From Rhodothermia bacterium (lineage in GTDB: Bacteria; Bacteroidota; Rhodothermia; Balneolales; Balneolaceae): 64,000 bases of DNA. The number at the start of each line of letters is the position of its first letter. The stretch's first letter is position 1. A model generated the notes under the pieces. The model made no database searches. It had not been told where the DNA came from and saw only the letters and a program-made list of their open reading frames with translations. The position numbers and the translations under genes are program-made. The DNA lies in assembly GCA_030427885.1 (NCBI GenBank), contig JAUICM010000006.1, positions 186,001-250,000 on the forward strand, read 5' to 3'. Below, one piece after another: positions 8,528 to 15,619 of this stretch.

Positions 8528-9024
8528 GATTCATTATCCTCTTTTAGTAACAGGTCTTTATAAAAGTCCAGTTTGGTTGCGTATAATCGTTTTAAGTTGT
8601 GTTGTTTGATGGGGGTTACCCCGTTGATGAGCATATCGTCTCGTATCTCATTTATCAGGCGGTCGATCTCTTCAATAGCCATAGCGGTCGATTCTATGGA
8701 CATCTTTCGAGGCCCTGAAGCCTGCTCTATCAGCAGTGGAGTAATATCTTTAAGCTGATCGGTAGCCGAAGTCAGGGTCTGATACATTTGGTCGTTCACA
8801 GGTACAGTCTTATCATCATTTATTAAAGCTTTTCCGGTATTGAATAATCCAACAAGTGCAAAGCCAATAAGAATAGCTGCAGCATTACCGATCCAGAAAC
8901 TTCTCCAGTGAAGCGAAAGTACAGGCGTCTGTTTTACTTCAACCGATTCTGATATCTGATTCCACATCTCCTGTTTCTCATCTGGATCCGGGAGGTCGGA
9001 AGGGGAGTAGATAGATGTATTCAT
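8524..9024 (-). CDS. Putative membrane anti-sigma factor
   Basis: This 166-residue protein has an acidic cytoplasmic-like N-terminus, one membrane helix (about residues 47-66, WIGNAAAILIGFALVGLFNT) and a C-terminal helical region probably in the periplasm. It does not show an obvious zinc-binding anti-sigma motif (HxxxCxxC). The assignment rests on its position: its start overlaps the stop of the ECF sigma gene by four bases, and its own stop overlaps the next gene by four bases. This layout is the standard sigma/anti-sigma arrangement. The sequence itself is not diagnostic. Confidence 0.65.
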   Translation of the reverse strand: MNTSIYSPSDLPDPDEKQEMWNQISESVEVKQTPVLSLHWRSFWIGNAAAILIGFALVGLFNTGKALINDDKTVPVNDQMYQTLTSATDQLKDITPLLIEQASGPRKMSIESTAMAIEEIDRLINEIRDDMLINGVTPIKQHNLKRLYATKLDFYKDLLLKEDNES

Positions 9025-9542
9025 GAGTTTACTTTTTTTCGTAATTCTTCTTTAGTTCGGTGCAATATGATTCTGGATGTGCCTTCTTTGATGGAAAGCA
9101 TGCCAGCGATCTCTTTATGGGAGTAACCTTCTGCTACATGCAATAAAAGGATCATCTTTTTTTGGGGATCAAGATCCCGTATCGCTTGTTTGGCATGATC
9201 CCAAAGTTCCGGATCAATATCTTCATCTGGTAAATCTTCGATCTCAGGTTCCTGTAATTCCACAAACATGACCGATGATCTCATATCTGTTCTCATTTCA
9301 TTTAAGCCGATCGTAAATAACCAGGATTTAAATCTGGCTTTAAATTGAAATGTGTTTAGTTTGTTGAATGCTTTAATGAAGGCTCGTTGGGTCCAGTCTC
9401 TGACGAGATCACGATCTTTTGAGAACTGGTTCAGGAAAGCAAATAACCCGTCAATGTGGTGGTCATATAATACTTTATACGCATTCTGGTCACCATTAAT
9501 GGCTTGGTTAATAAGCTTTATTTCTTCAGTTCCTGAAAGCAA
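9021..9542 (-). CDS. ECF-type RNA polymerase sigma factor
   Basis: This 173-residue protein directs RNA polymerase to a small regulon, probably envelope-related. Region 2 spans about residues 20-90, with YDHHIDGLFAFLNQFSKDRD and the promoter-melting DWTQRAFIKAFNKLNTFQ. Region 4 spans about 115-168, with DPQKKMILLLHVAEGYSHKE and the recognition helix EIAGMLSIKEGTSRIILHR. It is the first gene of a three-gene operon with a membrane protein and a secreted beta-solenoid. A divergent gene starts at 9667, so the 125-base gap holds both promoters. Confidence 0.92.
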   Translation of the reverse strand: MLSGTEEIKLINQAINGDQNAYKVLYDHHIDGLFAFLNQFSKDRDLVRDWTQRAFIKAFNKLNTFQFKARFKSWLFTIGLNEMRTDMRSSVMFVELQEPEIEDLPDEDIDPELWDHAKQAIRDLDPQKKMILLLHVAEGYSHKEIAGMLSIKEGTSRIILHRTKEELRKKVNS

Positions 9543-9666
9543 TGGTCTCGATCTTTATTGGTTTGATGTAATAATGAAGCGTTTCGTTACAATTAAATGA
9601 AAAAATATTTTATTGATGCTGAACAGTGGATTTAAGTATAACATCAATATGTGAGTATAATTTATT

Positions 9667-10266
9667 ATGAATAGCCGTTTCTTTATTGACGATGTTAACA
9701 AAACCCCAGGGAGGACTGTGAAACGCATAGTTTTTCTCATAGCGATGATTGTCCTTACAAGTGCACCTAATCAGGCTCAAAGTCTTAATAATGACCCTGC
9801 CAATGCGAGATCGCAGAAACAGGAGTTGCAGGATTTTGAACATAGCCTGGATAAGTTCTCTTATTCAATGTTGGTTGGAGATGTGAAATCAGCAAAAACC
9901 ATTAAGAATAGAATACTTATGGCCATGGAAAGAGAAATAGCTCAGCAAAGGCGTTCTCTTCGTCAACTTACTAATGACGAGAGCGTAATTGATTATGGGG
10001 CTGAAAGAGGAGCAGCGAACAGCAGTACTCAGTATTCCAAAAGAAACAGTATTGCAGGGGGTAATGATCTTGACAGAGAAACAAGAGAGCTGTTAAGAAA
10101 ATTAGACAGGATGGAATATCTATTCTACGAGTTCGATACTACTCAGCTCACAGACAGAAGTAACAGAATTTTTAATAAAACCAAGCATCGTAAACTGATG
10201 TATGACTTCAGAGATATGATGCGAGACGAGGTCGAAAAGTTAAGAGGGAACGGTCAGGAGAGATAG
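9667..10266 (+). CDS. Small secreted protein of unknown function
   Basis: I do not recognise this family. The frame gives 199 residues from ATG 9667, but a GTG at 9718 is a good alternative: it begins a clean signal peptide (KRIVFLIAMIVLTSAPNQAQ) and has an AGGGAGG just upstream, although the spacing is short. The mature part is hydrophilic and mostly helical, rich in Arg, Lys, Glu and Gln, with no cysteines and possible coiled-coil segments (REIAQQRRSLRQLTND, RETRELLRKLDRMEYLFYEF). It is divergent from the ECF sigma operon and ends in a strong terminator. It may be a periplasmic partner of that regulon, but nothing in the sequence proves it. Confidence 0.6.
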   Translation: MNSRFFIDDVNKTPGRTVKRIVFLIAMIVLTSAPNQAQSLNNDPANARSQKQELQDFEHSLDKFSYSMLVGDVKSAKTIKNRILMAMEREIAQQRRSLRQLTNDESVIDYGAERGAANSSTQYSKRNSIAGGNDLDRETRELLRKLDRMEYLFYEFDTTQLTDRSNRIFNKTKHRKLMYDFRDMMRDEVEKLRGNGQER

Positions 10267-10290
10267 GGCTGGTCGAGAGAGAGTCAAAGA

Positions 10291-10326
10291 AAAAAGCCCG
10301 GCAGTTCTACCATGCCGGGCTTTTTT
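10291..10326. terminator. Bidirectional terminator between converging genes
   Basis: The eight-base-pair stem GCCCGGCA/TGCCGGGC is flanked by a run of adenines on the left and six thymines on the right, so it can stop both the plus-strand gene ending at 10266 and the minus-strand YbjQ gene ending at 10347. Confidence 0.88.
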
Positions 10327-10346
10327 ATTATAAAGATAGTTGTTGA

Positions 10347-10667
10347 TCACTCAGCCATTACCGCCGTTCCGCTTACAGATACCATTAACATACTCCCATT
10401 AGCGCCGATCGTTTCATAATCGATATCGATCCCAATGACAGCATTAGCACCAACGCGATTTGCTTTTTCTTCCAGCTCACCGAAGGCAATACGACGAGCT
10501 TCCTGAAGCTCACGCTCATAGGAAGCAGATCTTCCACCTACAATGTCACGGATTCCTGCAAAGATATCTTTAAAAATATTTGCCCCTAAGATGGCTTCCC
10601 CGGTTACGATACCGAGATATTTCTTTACTTCTCTTCCTTCTAGTTTATTTGTTGTGGTCATTATCAT
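10347..10667 (-). CDS. YbjQ/UPF0145 family protein
   Basis: This cytoplasmic protein of 106 residues belongs to the YbjQ (UPF0145) family. Family features are [28 protein letters not shown] at the start, the [20 protein letters not shown] segment, and the conserved end [17 protein letters not shown] with [11 protein letters not shown]. Known members are small pentamers with a possible heavy-metal-binding role, but the function is unsettled. A start at the second methionine (MTTTN) is equally possible. Confidence 0.92.
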   Translation of the reverse strand: MIMTTTNKLEGREVKKYLGIVTGEAILGANIFKDIFAGIRDIVGGRSASYERELQEARRIAFGELEEKANRVGANAVIGIDIDYETIGANGSMLMVSVSGTAVMAE

Positions 10668-10767
10668 GACAATTGCTCCGTTTTTTAATTCATCTGTAAC
10701 TGGGATTACCCCACATGAGGTCTGATACTGATTTAAGACTTAAATGTTACTCGAAAAATGAGGGCAT

Positions 10768-10800
10768 AAAAAAAGCCCTATAGTAAACTATAAGGCTTTC
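10768..10800 (-). terminator. Terminator of the RRM protein gene
   Basis: A 12-base-pair stem with one mismatch (AAAGCCCTATAG against CTATAAGGCTTT, four-base loop) is followed on the minus strand by seven thymines. It lies 20 bases after the stop of the RNA-binding protein gene. Confidence 0.8.
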
Positions 10801-10819
10801 ATCAAAACAAAAAGTTTGA

Positions 10820-11131
10820 TTAATAACGGTTTCTTCCACCGCCTCCGCCACCACCACGATGGCCACCGCCACCGCCTCTTGGACGATCTTCACGAGGACG
10901 GGCCTCGTTTACTTTAACGGAGCGACCGTCGATCTCGGCACCGTCCAACTGTTCGATTGCAGCTTGGCCTTCGGCATCGTTATCCATCTCAACAAAACCA
11001 AAACCTTTTGAGCGGCCAGAGTATTTGTCAGTAATTACTTTTGCGGAGCTTACAGTACCGTAAGCTTCGAATACTTCGCGTAAATTGTCATCAGAAACCC
11101 CATAGCTAAGATTTCCTACATAAATGTTCAT
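10820..11131 (-). CDS. Glycine-rich RRM RNA-binding protein
   Basis: This 103-residue protein has a single RNA recognition motif (residues 1-80) with RNP2 as IYVGNL (3-8) and RNP1 as KGFGFVEM (43-50). It is followed by an Arg/Gly-rich tail of about 22 residues (PREDRPRGG then RGG-type repeats ending GRNRY). Bacterial proteins of this type resemble cold-inducible plant and cyanobacterial glycine-rich RNA-binding proteins and are thought to act as RNA chaperones. The long AT-rich upstream region could carry a regulatory leader. Confidence 0.95.
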   Translation of the reverse strand: MNIYVGNLSYGVSDDNLREVFEAYGTVSSAKVITDKYSGRSKGFGFVEMDNDAEGQAAIEQLDGAEIDGRSVKVNEARPREDRPRGGGGGHRGGGGGGGRNRY

Positions 11132-11586
11132 GTCTATCTAATCTTGTTAAAAAATAAGTAGGAGAGAATACAAGGTCAGAGCTATAGGTCAAAAAAATGG
11201 ATCTTTAGTCTGTAGTCTAATACCAATCCTTGAGCAAAAGTACATTAAAAACAGGTTAACACAAAAGTTTGTGAAAATATTTTTTTACAGCCCGCAACCT
11301 GAAATTCACTAAATCGTTTAAGATCACCAATTCTGATACTAACTCAGACTACAGGGTTTCAAACTCACGGCTCATCCGGAGTGTTGAAATCAAGCTGTTG
11401 AAAATCAAATCATCTAATAACTAAAATATTTATACAGAGGTATACAGGCAGCTATTTACTATCGAAACAAAACTCCATAATTTTAGTTCGATTCTGACCC
11501 GCCAGACTAAAATCACACTCCCAGCCATTCTGGAGTGATCAAGATCGGTTGCTAAAGATCGATAACAACAAACCAACTTAATTACA
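11132..11586. other. Intergenic region between divergent genes
   Basis: This 455-base region separates the RRM gene from the divergent sorting-domain gene and must hold both promoters. It contains no protein-like frame and no tRNA-like fold that I can see. One hairpin is visible at about 11516-11537 (CACTCCCAG against CTGGAGTG, one bulge), about 50 bases before the ATG at 11587, with no T-run after it, so it could lie in a 5' leader. Confidence 0.5.
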
Positions 11587-13011
11587 ATGAAAACAAAAAT
11601 GTGCCAGATTTTGGTGCTTCTTATGATAGCTACGTCTGGTGTTACCGCTCAAGAGCACAAAATTAAAAAGTCAGAGAAATCACCAATTGAGAAATTTCTG
11701 TTAAAAGTAGCTAAAGCTCAGCATTTCCAAAACTATAAATTTAAGTCAGTATCAGAAGATCTGATCACAGGTTTTGATATTGATTTCTGGGCTGGTGAAC
11801 AATGGTTTCCATCTTCACATAGTGTACTTACCTACGACTCAGGTAAACTTAGTACCAGAACAACCAGTGTTGAATTCTTTGATGAATGGTATATCTCTGA
11901 GAAAAAAACCAACTCATATACGAATGGATTACTCACTCTGGAACTTCTGGAAGTTACAGATGAAGAATCCGGCGAATTAGTACCAGACGAAAGAACAGGA
12001 TATACCTATAAAGCCGGAACATCACCGGCTATCGTTGAAACAATCACATACCAGTGGTGGACAGGAAATAGCTGGGTGATAGGTGATAAAGACGAGTTTG
12101 AGGTTTCAGATAATATGATCACTGGTGGGACCTATTATGAATGGGATGGATCTGCTTTAGAGCCCGTGGATAAATTCACAGTATCTACAGAGGGTGAGAA
12201 TGTAATTCTTACTTATGAGTATTGGATAGAAGGATCATGGATCAAACTGGATCGGAATGTATATCAGGGGATCACTATTCAGGAACTATATGATGAATCT
12301 TTCGAACAGAATGTGATGAGTGAGATACCCTTTTTGCTTCTCAATGAAATTTCATTCGATGTGATCTATCAGGAATGGTCTGGAACAGAGTGGGAGAATT
12401 CAGAACGCAATGTTACTGAAAAGACTTTTGGAACGAATTCAGAGTTGCTGCTTGAAACCATTAATACAGAATATTGGGATGGAGGTGAGTGGCAAGCTGA
12501 AGAAAGCCTGAAAATTCACTACAACGGTAAAGCAAACCCAGATTCAGCAGTGATATCTTACTACCTGGGATTGGATGAAGAAGTACAATGGGGTACTTAC
12601 CTGAAAGATATCTACAGCTATGACAGTAATGGATTATTCGATAGTGTTATTGTGATGCTCAATTTTGATGAGGGACTGGAGAATTTCTACCGTTATAAAT
12701 TTTGGTGGAATGGAAGCACAACCAGTGCAGAGGAACCGGAAGAAGTGTCTGCATTTACTTTGAAGCCAGCGTATCCAAACCCCTTTAACCCTGCAACAAA
12801 TATTACTTATTCAATGGCCAAAAGTGGTTTTGTGAGCATTGAAGTGTTTGACTTGCTGGGAAGAAGAGTAGCAACACTTGAGAATAATTACCGACAAGTG
12901 GGTGAACACACCGTACGTTTTGATGCCGGTAGCCTTTCAAGTGGTCAGTACATTGTGCGGATGCAAACTCCGGGATATGTTAAGACACAATCGATCACTT
13001 TAATCAAATAA
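11587..13011 (+). CDS. Secreted W-x4-W repeat protein with type A sorting domain
   Basis: This 474-residue exported protein has the signal peptide MKTKMCQILVLLMIATSGVTAQ. The middle carries repeated beta-hairpin-like units centred on W-x-x-G-x-W type pairs: W68-W73, W158-W163, W213-W218, W264-W269 and W297-W302, with a degenerate one at W186. The last 80 residues form the type A sorting domain: YPNPFNPATNITYSM, IEVFDLLGRRVATL and GQYIVRM. Such domains direct proteins through the type IX secretion system to the surface. The function of the repeat region is unknown. A strong terminator follows. Confidence 0.85.
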   Translation: MKTKMCQILVLLMIATSGVTAQEHKIKKSEKSPIEKFLLKVAKAQHFQNYKFKSVSEDLITGFDIDFWAGEQWFPSSHSVLTYDSGKLSTRTTSVEFFDEWYISEKKTNSYTNGLLTLELLEVTDEESGELVPDERTGYTYKAGTSPAIVETITYQWWTGNSWVIGDKDEFEVSDNMITGGTYYEWDGSALEPVDKFTVSTEGENVILTYEYWIEGSWIKLDRNVYQGITIQELYDESFEQNVMSEIPFLLLNEISFDVIYQEWSGTEWENSERNVTEKTFGTNSELLLETINTEYWDGGEWQAEESLKIHYNGKANPDSAVISYYLGLDEEVQWGTYLKDIYSYDSNGLFDSVIVMLNFDEGLENFYRYKFWWNGSTTSAEEPEEVSAFTLKPAYPNPFNPATNITYSMAKSGFVSIEVFDLLGRRVATLENNYRQVGEHTVRFDAGSLSSGQYIVRMQTPGYVKTQSITLIK

Positions 13012-13025
13012 GGATCAATACCAGA

Positions 13026-13053
13026 AAAGCCTCCCGTCGGGAGGCTTTTTCTT
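13026..13053 (+). terminator. Terminator after the W-x4-W repeat protein
   Basis: The ten-base-pair stem AAAGCCTCCC/GGGAGGCTTT has a three-base loop and is followed by further thymines; it starts 15 bases after the stop codon. Confidence 0.92.
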
Positions 13054-13145
13054 TAAAATTACTACCGTTTTGTGAAGGCAACTAAACTCATAATTTGAGG
13101 GTGCTCCCGCCATGTAAGAAACGGACTTTCATACATAATGAATTA

Positions 13146-14969
13146 TTAATTCTTTGACTTGTTCTGGTAATACTCCTGAAGAATAAAATAGGCCTGTTTC
13201 TTTTCACCCTGATCACCTATCAAGCCCTTGCGGTTCCAGCCGTCCTGAATACCAGAAAGTTGTCTTCTCGGAGAACGGAAATCTGTGAGGATCCAGGGAG
13301 AGAAACCCCTTAGATTCGGGATGTTTTCAACCATCTGAAGGGTTTTTGTATAGAGATCAGCCTGGTATTCCTCACTGAAGCGGGTTAGTGAATCGGCGTG
13401 GAAACCCGCTTTTGCACCGGCTCCAAATTCGGAGATAAAGACGGGTTTGTCGTATGGAACCTTCCAGGAAGACTGTAGGGTTTTATCCGGTAATCCATTA
13501 TACCAGCCGATATATTCATTAAAACTGACTATGTCTACATATTCGGCCAGTTTATCCTCTACAATAAACTCCAGTGGTTTTCCCGGTTCAGTATGTACCT
13601 CCATTGCCGCGCTAAGTAATCTGGATTTATCGAGGGAACGTGCCAGTTTCGAAAATTTGTGGAGGAATTCATTTCGGGGTTCACTTACCGGGGTTTCGTT
13701 AGCCAACGACCAGATGATGGTTGCAGCACTGTTTTTATCACGCTGAATCATGGCTTCCAGCTGTGCTGCAGCATTAGCATAGGTTTCAGGGTTTTCCCAG
13801 TGGATGGTCCAGTAGACCGGAACTTCTTCCCAGAGCATGATCCCCATCTCATTCGCTTTTCTGATCATATGCTCATTATGAGGGTAGTGCGCCAGTCGGA
13901 CAAAATTACATCCCAATTCTTTTGCCCAGCCAAGGAGCAGCTCTGCATCTTCCTCAGAAGCAGCTCGTCCTACCCGATAGGGGACTTCCTCATGAATAGA
14001 TATTCCTCTCAGAAATACTGGTTCTCCGTTTAGCAAAATATCAGCCCCTTTGGTCTGAACCGTTCTGAAACCGATCTCATCAATTACTTTATTCTGTTGA
14101 GTGGATATGACAACATCGTAGAGCTTTGGATTCTCAGGAGTCCATTTTTCAATTTTTTTTGTGGGGATAGTAAAAGTGCCAAATCCGTCACTATCAGTTA
14201 CAAAATCAATATTCAGTTTTGCTTCAGGAATGCTGATTGATACTTTTTGAGAAGGTATTTCACCATCTATCTGTATATAACCTCTGATGGAGTTTGGATC
14301 ATTGGGATCAAGTTGGATAAGATAGTCTTTAATAAAAGTCTCTGGGGTTTCAACAACAAGAACATCACGGGTGATCCCTCCAAAGTTCCACCAATCAGTG
14401 TTCACAGTTGGAACAGCTTCCGGTTTGCGATTATTGTTAACCATCAAAACCAGGGAATTCTCTTCTTTGATGAGATCAGTTACTTCATATTGAAAAGGAG
14501 TGAACCCACCAATATGTCGTCCAAGTTTCACTCCATTGAAATAGACATCAGCACGGTAGTTAACAGCCCCAAAATGAATAAAGATCCTACTGCGATCATA
14601 GGTTTTGGAATAAGTAAATTTCTTGCGGTACCAGATCGATCCTTCGTAGTATTGCAGTCGGGGATCCTGGTGATTCCAGTCTCCCGGCACCTTGATAGTG
14701 GGGGAAGTATCCCAGTCGTACTCCAGTAATTCAGTTTTGTCGTATTGCTTCGAATCGGTGAAGTAAGCACTTCGGGGAGGATTTCCCATTTCATCGAAAG
14801 CATTAAGCCTGTAATTGTAGAATCCGTTCTCATACGGATCGATCAGAAATTTCCACTCTCCGTTTAGTGAGGTGACCGAGCGATTATGAACATTGATAAT
14901 ATTCTCGGATTGAGCAAAAAGAGTGGAACTGAATAGTACACCCAGTAAAGTGAGTTTGAGGGCTTTCAT
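13146..14969 (-). CDS. Glycoside hydrolase family 2, beta-glucuronidase-like
   Basis: This 607-residue exported enzyme has the signal peptide MKALKLTLLGVLFSSTLFAQ. It shows the GH2 order: sugar-binding jelly roll (about 30-205), immunoglobulin-like domain (about 215-305), then the TIM barrel. The acid/base is in SLANETPVSEPRN (Asn424-Glu425) and the nucleophile in VFISEFGAGAK (Glu514). Near the C-terminus DGWNRKGLIG contains Asn579-x-Lys581, which matches the NxK motif used by beta-glucuronidases to bind the glucuronate carboxylate. A beta-galactosidase is less likely because of that motif and the length, which is close to UidA. It is not part of an obvious polysaccharide locus here. Confidence 0.88.
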   Translation of the reverse strand: MKALKLTLLGVLFSSTLFAQSENIINVHNRSVTSLNGEWKFLIDPYENGFYNYRLNAFDEMGNPPRSAYFTDSKQYDKTELLEYDWDTSPTIKVPGDWNHQDPRLQYYEGSIWYRKKFTYSKTYDRSRIFIHFGAVNYRADVYFNGVKLGRHIGGFTPFQYEVTDLIKEENSLVLMVNNNRKPEAVPTVNTDWWNFGGITRDVLVVETPETFIKDYLIQLDPNDPNSIRGYIQIDGEIPSQKVSISIPEAKLNIDFVTDSDGFGTFTIPTKKIEKWTPENPKLYDVVISTQQNKVIDEIGFRTVQTKGADILLNGEPVFLRGISIHEEVPYRVGRAASEEDAELLLGWAKELGCNFVRLAHYPHNEHMIRKANEMGIMLWEEVPVYWTIHWENPETYANAAAQLEAMIQRDKNSAATIIWSLANETPVSEPRNEFLHKFSKLARSLDKSRLLSAAMEVHTEPGKPLEFIVEDKLAEYVDIVSFNEYIGWYNGLPDKTLQSSWKVPYDKPVFISEFGAGAKAGFHADSLTRFSEEYQADLYTKTLQMVENIPNLRGFSPWILTDFRSPRRQLSGIQDGWNRKGLIGDQGEKKQAYFILQEYYQNKSKN

Positions 14970-15026
14970 AAGGTCTTCATTTGGTTAGGAGACCAAAGAA
15001 AGAGAAAGCCAGGAAAAGGAGCAAGA

Positions 15027-15512
15027 CTATTTTAAGTTATCCGTTTTCTTTCTGGATTCTTCAGCCATTCCTTTGTGATAGTTTTCAAGCTTTTTAGAAA
15101 TGGTCTCATCTTCAGTTCCCAGAATTCTGAGAGCAAGCAATCCTGCATTCTGAGCTTTGCCGATGGCTACTGTTGCAACGGGAATACCATTCGGCATCTG
15201 AACGATTGAGTATAAGCTGTCAACCCCGCCCAGGGCAGAGGTTTGAACAGGAACGCCTATAACCGGAAGGGTAGTGTGACTGGCAAGCATGCCGGGAAGA
15301 TGAGCTGCTCCACCTGCTCCGGCTATAATGATCTTAATGCCTCTGCCTTTGGCTTCTTTACCATAATAGGCCATATCATCCGGGGTACGGTGAGCGGAAA
15401 CCACTCGTTTTTCGAAAGGAACACCAAATTCTTCCAGAATATCTGCTGCTTGTTTCATTGTAGGCCAGTCGCTGTCGCTGCCCATTACTACTCCTACCAA
15501 AGGTTCTGCCAT
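15027..15512 (-). CDS. purE: N5-carboxyaminoimidazole ribonucleotide mutase PurE
   Basis: PurE converts N5-CAIR to CAIR in de novo purine synthesis. The 161-residue protein is class I Pur[16 protein letters not shown] at the start binds the phosphate, the catalytic histidine lies in VVSAHRTPD, and [14 protein letters not shown] and VIGVPVQT follow. It works with PurK, encoded about 3 kb upstream on the same strand, but the two are separated by a large sorting-domain gene rather than overlapping as in most bacteria. Confidence 0.97.
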   Translation of the reverse strand: MAEPLVGVVMGSDSDWPTMKQAADILEEFGVPFEKRVVSAHRTPDDMAYYGKEAKGRGIKIIIAGAGGAAHLPGMLASHTTLPVIGVPVQTSALGGVDSLYSIVQMPNGIPVATVAIGKAQNAGLLALRILGTEDETISKKLENYHKGMAEESRKKTDNLK

Positions 15513-15619
15513 AGTATTAAAATCGAATTAATGGTTCGTAGAAATTCCAAAAACGAAATTCCAAATGCCAAACAAATATAAAAAAACTTAAATCTCAATT
15601 TCTGAAGTCACTTTCGAGA

